Notes under the pieces: model-generated
What the model was told of the DNA's origin: nothing
Databases searched by the model: none
Seen by the model: only the letters and a program-made list of their open reading frames with translations
In this document: piece after piece, positions 23,869 through 33,600 of the stretch
Layout of the letters: each line of letters opens with the position of its first letter
Position numbering within the stretch: the first letter of the stretch is position 1
Translations under genes and position numbers: made by a program
Assembly (NCBI RefSeq): GCF_017254915.1
Contig: NZ_JAFKCT010000003.1
Location: forward strand, 372,001-436,000
DNA from: Algoriphagus oliviformis
GTDB lineage: Bacteria > Bacteroidota > Bacteroidia > Cytophagales > Cyclobacteriaceae
Reading direction: 5' to 3'
DNA length: 64,000 bases

Positions 23869-25200
23869 CTATTTCGGATCAGTGGCGACGAGGGCATTCA
23901 GATACAATTCCACATTACAATACTGCCTGTCAAGGGTAAAGAGGCCAGCGTCAAGCGCCGACTTCGGATCGAGGCCTCTGGATTTTTCCCAATCGTCGGG
24001 CATGCCATCCTGATCGCTGTCCAAGGGTGCTGCTGCCGTGGCGAGGACTGGCCAGCCTCCCACTTGGGATTGGGAATCGATGATGCCGTTTTGCCCGAAA
24101 GCATCCCGGCCAGAACGCACCTCCTCCACGACGCGCTTGTCCACCGCATCTCTTGCGTGACTCGCGCCAGCTCCTGCCAGCACCCTCGCGTAGGCTTCAT
24201 CCGCCGAATAGGTCTTTGATCCGGCAAAATCCAATTCGCCTTCCAGCAGCTTCCAGTTTTCCTTGGCCTTGAACACGCCGAGGGAATTGTCCTGTGTGAT
24301 TTCGGGAAAGCCCTCGACCACATTTCCGCTCAGGAAGAAATTGCCGTAAGGCTGATAAGGCTCCAGAATGCGGACATTCTTCACCGGTGTCGCTGGGCCA
24401 GGCTTGTAGTAGTTCGCTACCATGTTGTAGTTGCCCTGCTCTCCGGCGTAGGAGCTGTTGCCCATCCAGTTGTAGATGACATTGTTGCGGAAGTCCGCCA
24501 GTTCTTTTTCGGGCATTTTGTGGTAGCGCGAGCCGTTGAATCGGGGATTGCGGCTGTTGTGGTCCGAGAGGAGATTGTAGAGAAAAGAAGCTTTCATTCC
24601 GCCCCAGATGCCTCCGTAGCCATGGGCTCCCTTTTCGTGGACGGATTGGTTGAGGCTTTCGGAAAGTATGCTGTGCTGCAGGGTAAAGTTTTCATTGTCA
24701 TAGAAAGAGCCGCATTCGTCGGTCGCCCAGCTCAGGGAGCAGTGGTCGATGATCACATCTTTGACCCGAATCGCACTCATCGCATCATCCTGTACCTGGC
24801 GCTCGTCACCCATGCGGCTGCGGATGTAGCGGATGATGACATTGTCGGCTTTGATCTTCAGGGGAAAGTTCTTTAGCGTAATCCCCTCCCCCGGAGCGGA
24901 CTGCCCCGCGATGGTCAGGTCGCCATACTTGATATCCAGGGAGGACTCCAGCGCTATGGTGCCGGACACGGCGAAGGTGATGATGCGCGGTTCCTTCTTC
25001 TGTATCGCTTCGCGCAAAGTCCCAGGCCCTTTGTCGGCCAGGCTGGTGACCACGTAAACTTTGCCTCCCCGTCCCCCGGAGGTAAACTTCCCAAATCCCT
25101 CTGCCCCCGGAAAGGCCAAGGCTTCGGGACTTTCTTGGGCTTTTGCCGCAGGCGAAAAGAGAAAACAAACCAGGAAAATGCAGTAGGCAAAAAGTCTCAT
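23869..25200 (-). CDS. Secreted pectate lyase, polysaccharide lyase family 1
   Basis: A 443-residue enzyme that cleaves polygalacturonate by beta-elimination. It has a signal peptide (MRLFAYCIFLVCFLFSPAAKAQ). The parallel beta-helix starts at AFPGAEGFGKFTSGGRGG and contains LTIAGQSAPGEGIT. The Ca-site motif IIDHCSLSWATDE lies at 150-162 and the catalytic Arg region SDHNSRNPR at 212-220. A C-terminal calcium-type repeat (DSDQDGMPDDWEKSRGLDP) follows. It is a paralogue of the lyase at 25619-27097, sharing motif order and C-terminal module. Confidence 0.93.
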   Translation of the reverse strand: MRLFAYCIFLVCFLFSPAAKAQESPEALAFPGAEGFGKFTSGGRGGKVYVVTSLADKGPGTLREAIQKKEPRIITFAVSGTIALESSLDIKYGDLTIAGQSAPGEGITLKNFPLKIKADNVIIRYIRSRMGDERQVQDDAMSAIRVKDVIIDHCSLSWATDECGSFYDNENFTLQHSILSESLNQSVHEKGAHGYGGIWGGMKASFLYNLLSDHNSRNPRFNGSRYHKMPEKELADFRNNVIYNWMGNSSYAGEQGNYNMVANYYKPGPATPVKNVRILEPYQPYGNFFLSGNVVEGFPEITQDNSLGVFKAKENWKLLEGELDFAGSKTYSADEAYARVLAGAGASHARDAVDKRVVEEVRSGRDAFGQNGIIDSQSQVGGWPVLATAAAPLDSDQDGMPDDWEKSRGLDPKSALDAGLFTLDRQYCNVELYLNALVATDPK

Positions 25201-25206
25201 CGCCCC

Positions 25207-25602
25207 TTAACCCACAGTTTCCAACATCGAAACCGCCCTTTTGCAAAGCTGCAGGCAAACACCCCAAGGATCGCGCAGCATGACCAGATGGGAGCCATCC
25301 GGCAGGATATCATCGCTGAGCTCCTCCGCTCCGGCCTTGATCAGGCGAAGCTTGTCGGCAGTCGGATCTCCGGAGACCAATGCCAAGTGCACGGCCAGTG
25401 GATGCAGTTTGGAAAACTCCAGCGTCTCGCCCTTGGGATTGGAATAAAGCTCCAGCATGACCGTGCCACTGTCGTCAGCCAAGAAAGTCATGTAGGGAGC
25501 CTCCGCCATTTTCTTTTTCACCCGGAGCCCCAAATGCTTTTCATACCAGTGGGACATGGCCTTGGGATTGGGCACGTTGAGCGCAAAATGTTCAAATTTC
25601 AT
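25207..25602 (-). CDS. VOC (glyoxalase/dioxygenase fold) family protein
   Basis: A 131-residue cytoplasmic protein starting MKFEHFALNVPNPKAMSHWYEKHLGLRV. The beta-alpha-beta-beta-beta repeats carry possible metal ligands H5, H72 in LAVHLALVSGD and a C-terminal DPWGVCLQLCKR, typical of vicinal oxygen chelate proteins. It lies between two pectate lyase genes, only 6 bases from the downstream one, so it is part of the pectin operon. Its reaction is unknown; isomerisation or lysis of a keto sugar acid is possible but unproven. Confidence 0.82.
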   Translation of the reverse strand: MKFEHFALNVPNPKAMSHWYEKHLGLRVKKKMAEAPYMTFLADDSGTVMLELYSNPKGETLEFSKLHPLAVHLALVSGDPTADKLRLIKAGAEELSDDILPDGSHLVMLRDPWGVCLQLCKRAVSMLETVG

Positions 25603-25618
25603 CGTAAGTATTGGTTTG

Positions 25619-27097
25619 TCAGTTCAGCGGAAAGCCCACTGGCAGACTGTTTAGATAGATTTCCAGATAGGTGTAGGGCGTGCCGGGCTTGACCTTGGCT
25701 CCGTCACTGGCGTCTTTTGGGTCGAGTTTGTTTTCGGTCTCCCAGGCATCCGGCATCCCGTCTTTGTCGGTATCCACGGGACTTTGGCCCCGCTCCAGCT
25801 CAGGCCAGCCGCCGACGTCGGCTTGGGAATCGATGATCCCGTTTTTGCTGCCCAGCGAACCGGGAAAGTCAAAGGTATTGGACTTCACATTGGCCAAGAT
25901 ACGGAGATCCACCGCATCCCGTCGCATGGACTGTCCTGCATGTGCCAATACTAGATCCAAAGCCTCCGCAGCGCTGTGCGTGGTGACGTTTTGCTTGATG
26001 TCATGGGGCCCACTGAGCCGCATGGCATTGAGCTCCGCCTGCGGAATCTGCCCGTAGCTGCCGTGAAACTGATTGAGCACGCCTTGGCCCCAGTTGTCGG
26101 CCAAGACTTGGGGATTGCCCTCGACGGCATTGCCGTCGATGAAGAATTTGCCCCAGATATCGTAGACTTCGGTGCCCACATTCTTGTTTTTGTCGATGGA
26201 CACGATACGGTTGCGCTTGCTTCCGCTGGGCGTGGCCGGTCCGGGCTTGTAGTAGTTGTTGACGATGTTCACGTTCATCGCCTCGCCGCCGTAGGTGCTG
26301 TTGCTCGCCCAGTTGTAGATCACGTTGTTTCGCACATCGACCAGGTCGGTGAGGGCAAAAGCCTTCCCGGCCTCCTCCCCGAGCCTGGGGTTTCGGCTGT
26401 CATGATGGGCGAGGAGGTTGTGGTGGAAAGAGGCGTTTTTCCCACCCCAGATGCCCCCATAGCCATGGGAGCCCTTTTCGTGGACGGATGTCTTGAGGCT
26501 CTCGGAGATGATGCTCCACTGGAGGGTGAAGTTCTCGTTGGCGTAAAAGGTCGCCGTCTCGTCGGTAGACCAGCTCAGGGAGCAGTGGTCGATGATGATG
26601 TTTTTCTGAAAGCGGGCTTCCAAAGCATCGGCCTGCTGTCCACCCACATCCCCCATGCGAAAACGCAGGTAGCGGATGATGACGTTGCTGGCACTGATGA
26701 CTACGGGATAGTCGCGGATGGTGATACCTCCGCCCGGGGCACTTTGGCCCGCGATGGTGAGGTCACCTTGGATGATGTTGAGCCGGGACTTGAGCCGGAT
26801 GGTGCCGCCTACGGCAAAAACTACCGTGCGCTTGCCGGACTGGCTGAGGGCATGGCGGAGTGTGCCTGCACTGCCGTCGTCCTCCAGGCTGGAGACATAG
26901 ATGACCTTGCCTCCACGTCCGCCAGTGGTCTCCCTGCCAAAACCCTCCGCTCCGGGAAAGGCATAGACTGGGCCAGTGTAGGGAGGAACGACTTCCTCCT
27001 TCTCTTCCTCCTGCACATCAGGCGTCTGCACCGCATCTCCTTCGGAACAGGAGAGCAGAAAAATTGCCCAAAGCAGGGATAACAGTGTCTTTTTCAT
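25619..27097 (-). CDS. Pectate lyase lipoprotein, polysaccharide lyase family 1
   Basis: A 492-residue PL1 enzyme with a lipoprotein signal (MKKTLLSLLWAIFLLSCSEG, lipobox Cys17) and an acidic linker (QEEEKEEVVPP), suggesting attachment to the outer membrane, possibly at the cell surface. The lyase domain begins at YAFPGAEGFGRETTGGRGG. IIIDHCSLSWSTDE lies at 167-180 and HHDSRNPR at 231-238. The C terminus has a calcium-type motif (DTDKDGMPDAWETENKLDP). With the soluble paralogue downstream it covers surface and periplasmic cleavage (inference). Confidence 0.93.
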   Translation of the reverse strand: MKKTLLSLLWAIFLLSCSEGDAVQTPDVQEEEKEEVVPPYTGPVYAFPGAEGFGRETTGGRGGKVIYVSSLEDDGSAGTLRHALSQSGKRTVVFAVGGTIRLKSRLNIIQGDLTIAGQSAPGGGITIRDYPVVISASNVIIRYLRFRMGDVGGQQADALEARFQKNIIIDHCSLSWSTDETATFYANENFTLQWSIISESLKTSVHEKGSHGYGGIWGGKNASFHHNLLAHHDSRNPRLGEEAGKAFALTDLVDVRNNVIYNWASNSTYGGEAMNVNIVNNYYKPGPATPSGSKRNRIVSIDKNKNVGTEVYDIWGKFFIDGNAVEGNPQVLADNWGQGVLNQFHGSYGQIPQAELNAMRLSGPHDIKQNVTTHSAAEALDLVLAHAGQSMRRDAVDLRILANVKSNTFDFPGSLGSKNGIIDSQADVGGWPELERGQSPVDTDKDGMPDAWETENKLDPKDASDGAKVKPGTPYTYLEIYLNSLPVGFPLN

Positions 27098-27178
27098 AAA
27101 TCAACCGGAATGGGCATTCAGAAAAAAGGTGAGGCACTAGCCCCACCCTTTTTCCAAATAATAACCCATGCTTAAGAA

Positions 27179-28831
27179 TCAAAGTTTAGCTCTCCATCTC
27201 GGATCCCCGGTGGAGTACTTGCCGGAGAAGCCGCTGTCTTTGAAGTTGAAATTGTTGACGTTAGGATTGACCCACAGGTCATTTTGGCCTTTGCTGTAGT
27301 TGCCCACCGGAAATCCCGGTATAGGTCCAGACGCGAAGGAGAACTCAGCCGTGCTGTACACATTCACGATGTCAAACACGGTCTCTCCCAAGCCTTCCAT
27401 GCCACGGATGGAGGTATTGCCGGAGGCAGCCTCATCCCATCCCGGACCAAAGATGCTGTTGTGGATCTTGATTCCGCCGGTCACGTTGTTGTTGCCGCTT
27501 CCCCCTCTGTAGCGCAGGAGAAGACCTCCTGTGCTGGGGAAATTGGAGAAGGTACAGGACTCGATGGTGATGGAGCTAGAGTTGTTTCGGGAGGTGATGC
27601 CAGCTTGGATCTTGTTGAAAGTCGAGTTTTCGAACAGCATGTGGTTCACGCGTGCGGTAGGATCGCTTGGCTTGGGGTCGGTATCTGTGGTCAAGATGCC
27701 ATAGCCACCCAAGCTGTCCACCACCGAATTGCGGATGATGTACTGGTCGATCTCCACGGTGCCACGAATCCTGATGATGCCTCGGAAGGTGCCGATTTCG
27801 CAGTTTTCGAAGAGGAGTTCGCCAACGCGGATCCCGCTTGCGTTCGGGTTGAACACATAGTCTCCAGAATAGTCCGCCCCTCGGAGCTCCAAGTCCACAA
27901 ATCGGATGTGGTCGATCTTAGAGCCAGCAGCGATGTTCCAGTTGCCCGTGGTATAGAGCTTGGCCTTGTCCGGCCCAAACCCGTAGGCTGCGCGGATAGT
28001 GATGGATTTGTTCAGGTCCTTGGCAGGAAGATCGTAGGTCATGCCTCTTTTCACCAGGATAGTCGCTCCATCCGGAGCGCCTGCCACGGCATCTTCCACT
28101 GCCGAAAGGCTGGTGTTGTCGCGGATGTCAATCACCCCCGGAGCATTCGGATCGATGTCAGCCGGAAGGGTCGTGTAGGGCACCCAGCCTCTCAGCGTCT
28201 CACCGCTGTAGATGGCAATCTGGTATTTGGTCGCAGGCTCGAGACCGGTGACGATGGTCTCGCTGACATCGCCCTCTACCGGCTGCTCAGGGAGCAGCGG
28301 CTTGGTGAGCTTGAGGTCATCTCCCGCAAAGACCTTGGTCCCGGTCACGGCAGCGCCGGCTTTGACCCAGCTGACACGGGCAGCGACGTCGATCACATCA
28401 TAGGAAGCGGGTTCATTGATGATGGATGGAAAGCGCTGCGTACGCACGTTGCCCAGATCGGAGATTTTGCTGTCGTACTGTGCGTTGGAAGCTCGGGCGG
28501 TCGCCCGCACCTGGTACAGGGTGTTCCAAAACAACTCTTCGCCCACGAGGTCTTTATTCACCACCACATAGGCGGTGTCTGTCTCGATCAGGTAGTCGAC
28601 GGTCTTGAAGGTATCCCGGCTGACCTCCAGCGTGTAGGACACGGCCTGCTTGAGGTTGCCCATGTTGACGATGATGGTATTGGCCTCGGAGTAAAGCTCC
28701 TCGTTGAGCACCGGGCGGAAAAGCCGAGTCTGCTCATAGATCGTCTCGTCCTCCTTGCAGGCGGTGATGCCGAGTAGCCCGAACACCACCAGCATAAGGA
28801 GTCTGGAAATATTGATTTTTGATAAGTTCAT
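27179..28831 (-). CDS. Surface lipoprotein with fibronectin-type and beta-helix (DUF4957/DUF5123-like) regions
   Basis: A 550-residue lipoprotein (LLGITACKED lipobox) in the position normally taken by SusE/SusF-type glycan-binding proteins, 24 bases after susD. The N-terminal half carries fibronectin-like strands (YTLEVSRDTFKTVDYLIETDTAYVV; KYQIAIYSGETLRGW). The C-terminal half has right-handed beta-helix features (VEDAVAGAPDGATILVKRGMTYDL; IRFVDLELRGADYSGDY; FENSTFNKIQAGITSRNNSSSITIESCTFSNF in parts), a fold shared with pectin-active enzymes. No lyase catalytic motif is evident, so a pectin-binding role is likely. Confidence 0.78.
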   Translation of the reverse strand: MNLSKINISRLLMLVVFGLLGITACKEDETIYEQTRLFRPVLNEELYSEANTIIVNMGNLKQAVSYTLEVSRDTFKTVDYLIETDTAYVVVNKDLVGEELFWNTLYQVRATARASNAQYDSKISDLGNVRTQRFPSIINEPASYDVIDVAARVSWVKAGAAVTGTKVFAGDDLKLTKPLLPEQPVEGDVSETIVTGLEPATKYQIAIYSGETLRGWVPYTTLPADIDPNAPGVIDIRDNTSLSAVEDAVAGAPDGATILVKRGMTYDLPAKDLNKSITIRAAYGFGPDKAKLYTTGNWNIAAGSKIDHIRFVDLELRGADYSGDYVFNPNASGIRVGELLFENCEIGTFRGIIRIRGTVEIDQYIIRNSVVDSLGGYGILTTDTDPKPSDPTARVNHMLFENSTFNKIQAGITSRNNSSSITIESCTFSNFPSTGGLLLRYRGGSGNNNVTGGIKIHNSIFGPGWDEAASGNTSIRGMEGLGETVFDIVNVYSTAEFSFASGPIPGFPVGNYSKGQNDLWVNPNVNNFNFKDSGFSGKYSTGDPRWRAKL

Positions 28832-28855
28832 CTTTGTTGCTTTTTGGCTTTTGGG

Positions 28856-30670
28856 TTAGAATCCATATCCGGAGTTGTCAAGCGTACCCTGGCTGTTGGC
28901 CACGGCGCTGGCTGGGATCGGGAAAATGTACCGTACCACACCAGGCTTGGGGCCTTCGATGTAGTTAGCCCAGTCCTTGGTGATCCACTGCGAATAGGTG
29001 TAGGTCTCGTCGTGCATGCTGAGCAGGAAAGGCACCTGGTTCCAACTGTCATCCGGTGGAGCGACCACTTTAGTGTTGGGGTTCAGGATGACGAACTCAC
29101 CCCGGGCATCCACCTTCCAATACATGTAGTCGGGGAGGTTGCCGGTTCCGTTGTAGGCATCGTCTGCCATTTTCTTGAGCCCTTCCACGGTCTCTTCCAT
29201 TTTCTGGGAATAGTTGCCCCAGCGAATCAGCTCGTACTTGCGGATCATTTCACCGCCAAATTCCCATGCGCGCTCATCCACGATGGCCTCGAAAAAGGCG
29301 TCCTTGCTACCCGACACAGAAGTCACGTAGGCGTCCACTTTTTGCGACCACTGCGCCTCGGCAAAGGCTCTCCTTCTCACGCGCTTCAGCTGCTCCTGCG
29401 CTGCCGCCGTGGGACCGTTCAGCTCGTTTTCCGCTTCGGCAAACATCAGCAACACGTCCGCATAGCGGAGCATTGGCCAGTTGATGCCGGTGCCTTTGGC
29501 AGAGGAAGAACCCTGGGGATTCTCCAGGAAGTGGCGGCTCCACTTGCCCTGGGCGATGTTGGTCCGGTTGTTTACAAATTCCTTGGTAAAGCTCGTGTTG
29601 ATCTTATACAGCGCGCAAGTGACGTCGCGACGCACGTCCAAGGTATCGAAGGAGAAGTAGTACGTCGGCGGAATCGCCATGTAGTTGTTGCCAGACCCAA
29701 AAGCGTGTGAAGAGGTAGGGCCACCTTCCACGGTGATGCCGATGTTCCAGGCCACGTCTCCGTTGCCCAGTGCAAAAGGCACTTCAAACAGGACATCCGC
29801 GTTGACCGGAGAGATGAACTTGGACTGGTTCAAGAATACCTGACGGTAGTCTCTTGGCAGTTCACGGTCTTTCAGTGCGATCAGCTTGGCGGTATAGTCC
29901 CGGGCTATTTTATAGTAGTCCAAGTAGTCGGAGGCCCGCTCCATGCTCAGGTCTTCCTTGAGGTAGTAGCCTCCACGCTGCAGCGCCAGGCGGGCGATCA
30001 TACCCAAGGTATATTCCCTGGTCACCTGCTCGATGCCAAACGGAGTTTCGTCCGCCCACATCATGTTTTCCTCCACCTCGATCATGTCGTTGATGACCTC
30101 GGTGAGGATCACGTTACGGTCGGCCTTGGGCAGGAGAAAGTCTCCGCCTGCTACCGGCGCAAAGTCCACGAAAGGCACATCGCCCCAGTAGAAGGTGAGG
30201 ATGCTAAACCAATAGGCCTTGAGGGTGACGGCTTCGCCCAAGAGATGGTTCATGGTACGGGCTTCCACCGGATCTTCCGAATTGAGCTTGCCGCTGGCGC
30301 GGAGTCCCTCGATGGAAATGTTCGCATCACGGATGGCGCGGTAGGCGTAGGTCCAGACGATCTCCAGGTCGCGGTTGCTCTCCAGGGCATTCAGGTCCCA
30401 GATCTGGTAGCGGTCACCGGTACTGGTCCATCCGCTCTGGTGCTCGATGTCGGTATTTCCGGCAAAGTTGTTGGAAAGGCGGCTTCGAAAAGCATCCTGC
30501 CCGAAGTGGCTGTACACGGCGTTGACGCCCTTTCTGGCATCGTCCACATTGGAGTAGATGTAGGCCGCGTCGAAAGTAGAAAGAGACTCCGGCTCCAGAA
30601 AGTCGCTGCAGGACACTGCCAAGAAGGAAGCCGCAGCCAATATGATTGATTTATATGAGCTTGATTTCAT
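28856..30670 (-). CDS. SusD/RagB-family outer-membrane glycan-binding lipoprotein
   Basis: A 604-residue SusD homologue with a lipoprotein signal (IILAAASFLAVSCSDFL). The TPR-like helical core is visible (AYRAIRDANISIEGL, LLGEAVTLKAYWFSILTFYWGDVPFVDFAP) and the C-terminal domain contains NWPMLRYADVLLMFAEAENEL and FEAIVDERAWEFGGEMIRKYELIRWG, both typical. It forms the lid on the SusC barrel and captures oligosaccharides. It follows susC by 12 bases. Given its neighbours, the ligands are probably pectic oligosaccharides. Confidence 0.95.
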   Translation of the reverse strand: MKSSSYKSIILAAASFLAVSCSDFLEPESLSTFDAAYIYSNVDDARKGVNAVYSHFGQDAFRSRLSNNFAGNTDIEHQSGWTSTGDRYQIWDLNALESNRDLEIVWTYAYRAIRDANISIEGLRASGKLNSEDPVEARTMNHLLGEAVTLKAYWFSILTFYWGDVPFVDFAPVAGGDFLLPKADRNVILTEVINDMIEVEENMMWADETPFGIEQVTREYTLGMIARLALQRGGYYLKEDLSMERASDYLDYYKIARDYTAKLIALKDRELPRDYRQVFLNQSKFISPVNADVLFEVPFALGNGDVAWNIGITVEGGPTSSHAFGSGNNYMAIPPTYYFSFDTLDVRRDVTCALYKINTSFTKEFVNNRTNIAQGKWSRHFLENPQGSSSAKGTGINWPMLRYADVLLMFAEAENELNGPTAAAQEQLKRVRRRAFAEAQWSQKVDAYVTSVSGSKDAFFEAIVDERAWEFGGEMIRKYELIRWGNYSQKMEETVEGLKKMADDAYNGTGNLPDYMYWKVDARGEFVILNPNTKVVAPPDDSWNQVPFLLSMHDETYTYSQWITKDWANYIEGPKPGVVRYIFPIPASAVANSQGTLDNSGYGF

Positions 30671-30682
30671 GATTCTTGTTCC

Positions 30683-33600
30683 TTAGAATGTGACGTTTAA
30701 TCCTACGGTATAAGAGCGGCTTCTTGGGAAAGAAGAGTAATCCACTCCAGGAGTCAAGGACGCATAGGAGCTGCTTCGGGAAGTACTTACCTCTGGGTCA
30801 TAGCCGGTGTAGTCGGTCCAGATCGCCAGGTTGTTGCCCGTGCCGTAGATTCTCAGCTGGGAGAGGCCGATCTTGGAGATCAGGTCGGTAGGGAAGGAAT
30901 ATCCCAAAGTCAGGACGTTCAATCGGATGAAAGACCCGTCCTCTACGGCCCAGTCGGAGATCACCGCTCCGGCGATGCCAAAGCTGTTGTGCGACCACAT
31001 GGTCTTGCCTGCGTTCATCTCGTCCAGCTGCTGCAGGTCGGTGACTACCTCTCCTGGGGTACCGGTGTAGGATCCGTCCACGTCGATGTAGGTGTAGCGG
31101 CTGTCAGAGTCCATCATGGTCAGCAGGTTGCCATAGGTCACCCTTCTAAACTGGTTGTACTGGATTTTCCCGGTGTTGTACACATCATTGCCAAACTGGT
31201 AGTTGAAGAAGACCTGTGCATCGATGCCTTTGAATCTTGCATTCAGGCCAAAACCACCCTGGTTTTTAGGCAATGCGTTACCGATCACCTTTCTGTCATC
31301 CGCATTGATGACACCGTCACCGTTGATATCCTTCAGCTTCCAGTAGCCTGGACGGATATTGGTATTGCCTACGGCCGCACCGGAATTTGGCACGCCTTCC
31401 TTCAGCAGGTATTGTCCTGTGGCGGCATTGTAGCCCTGGAAATCATCCGCGGTATAGAATCCATCAGAGACGTAGCCGTAGATGTCACCCAACTTGCCTC
31501 CTACCCGCAGGTAGTAGTCGTTGATGTTGTTCAGGTCGGTGCTGGCCCAGTTGGACTGGAAGAAGCGCTCGTTGGTGCCGTCCAGCTCCTCGATCTTGGC
31601 CATGTTGATACCGGTGTTGAAGTTGATGGAGAGGGAGAAGTCGCCCTTGTCGACCAGATAAGCCTGGACACCGAGTTCCACCCCTTTGTTGGAGGTACTG
31701 CCGATGTTGTCCCACTGGGTGCTAAAGCCGGTGTTTGCCGGGATGGCAGACTGCAAAAGCAGGTCACGGGTGGTATTGTAGTAAGCATCAAAGGTACCGG
31801 CGATTTTCGCCTTCCACAGTGTAAAGTCCAAACCGATGTTTCGGTTGATGGTAGTCTCCCACACCAAGTCAGGATTGTACAGCACGGAGCTGCTTGGGGT
31901 ATAGTAGGCGTTGTCCACGTTGCCAAAACCAGGGCCACGGTTGGTAGAGCCTTGGAAGAGGAACTGGGTAGCGGAGGCATCGATGCGGTCGTTGCCCGTC
32001 TCACCGATACTCGCACGTAGCTTCAGCTCGTCAAACACGCGGGAGCCTTTCATGAAATTCTCCTCGGAAATCTTCCATCCTACTGCCACGGCAGGGAAAA
32101 TACCGACTCTGTTTTCCTCGGAAAAACGGGAAGAAGCATCCGATCGCACCGTCGCAGTGACCAGGTATCGGTCTTTGAACTGGTAGTTGGCTCTGCCAAA
32201 CAAAGAGAATCGATTGACATCGGTGTCGTCCGAAGTTTCAAAACGATCCACGCGTCCAAAAGTCATGTTGGCAAAAAGCTCCTCCGGCGTGATGGAAAGC
32301 CTAAAGTCTTCTACTCGGACCATCTGGTAGTTGCCGCCAGTTGAGTACACTTCCTGTCCTGCCAGTACATCCAGGCTATGGTCTTTGCCCAGGCCGTTTA
32401 CCTTCCAGTTGACACTGTTCAGCCAGCGATAGGAGTCGGAATTGCGGTTGGTTTTCACCCCCAGCGGCATGCTGCCCCCGTTGTTGAAGGACTCGCCGGT
32501 GAGCGGACCGTAGAATCTGAGGTCCTCGCGGAAAGTCTTGGAAGAGTTGAAGGTAGATTTGAAATCCACGCCTTTGGTGATTTTCCAGTTTAGTCCCACG
32601 TTGAAGACATAGTCGTTGTCCGATCTTTTTCTCCAGTCCTGCTCGGCCAGCTCCACCGGGCTCACCATGCTCAGGAGGAAAGACTGGTAGTCGTCCTCCG
32701 AGTTTACCTGGGTCAGGTCGATATCGAGTTCATCCGCGATACCATTGGTAGGACGGGTCTGCACGGCGTCTTTGATATTGATCTGGGCGTTGCCTGAGGT
32801 ACCGGCACCGTCCACGACCGTCTTGGTGATCCGCGCGCCTGCGTCCAGGCTCAGTTTTTTGGACAGCTCCTGGTTGAGCTTGAAGTTGATCACATTTCGC
32901 TGGTAGCCGGAGTTGAGCATCAGGCCCTCATCGGTGTTGTTGGTGAGGCTGAGCATGATCTTGGTCTTGTCGGTGCCGCCAGATACGGAGAGGTTGTGGT
33001 ACTGCGAAAGCTTGGGATCTCCAAAAAGCTCGTCCTGCCAGTCTGTGGTCGGCTTTTGCTTGTACAGCTCCAGGTCGTCGTACACACCGAAGTATTTTTC
33101 GAAACGATCCACATCAGACTGGGAGCGCAGCTTGGCGTACTCGTAGTTGGCCATCACGTATTCATAGGAGTCGAGGACCTCGTACTTTCTGTTTTTGGGA
33201 AGGCTCTTATACTGGAAGAAATTGTTGTAGGATACCGAGACGCGACCGCTGACCGGTGCTTTGGTGGTCACGACGATGACGCCGTTGGAAGCCTGCGCAC
33301 CGTAGATCGCGGTGGCTGCGGCATCTTTCAATACCGAAATGCTCTCGATATCACTTGGCGGGATATCCCGGATGCTGCTCACGATGAAGCCGTCCACTAC
33401 ATACAGCGGGGCGTTGTCTTGGGTGATGGAGCCCCCACCACGCACGCGGATCACGACTTCCGCGTCAGGAGAGCCGTCCGTGGTCAAGACGTTGACGCCG
33501 GGGAGTCGGCCGGTGATCGCCTGCGCGGCGCTGGCTACGGGAATCTTTGCCAGCTCACGGCCTGACATGGATGCCACCGAGCCAGTCATGTCGGTGCGCT

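Noticed and set aside
30989..32020. Long plus-strand ORF of 343 codons inside susC
   Set aside because: It is a shadow of the strongly coding opposite strand, with no family features.
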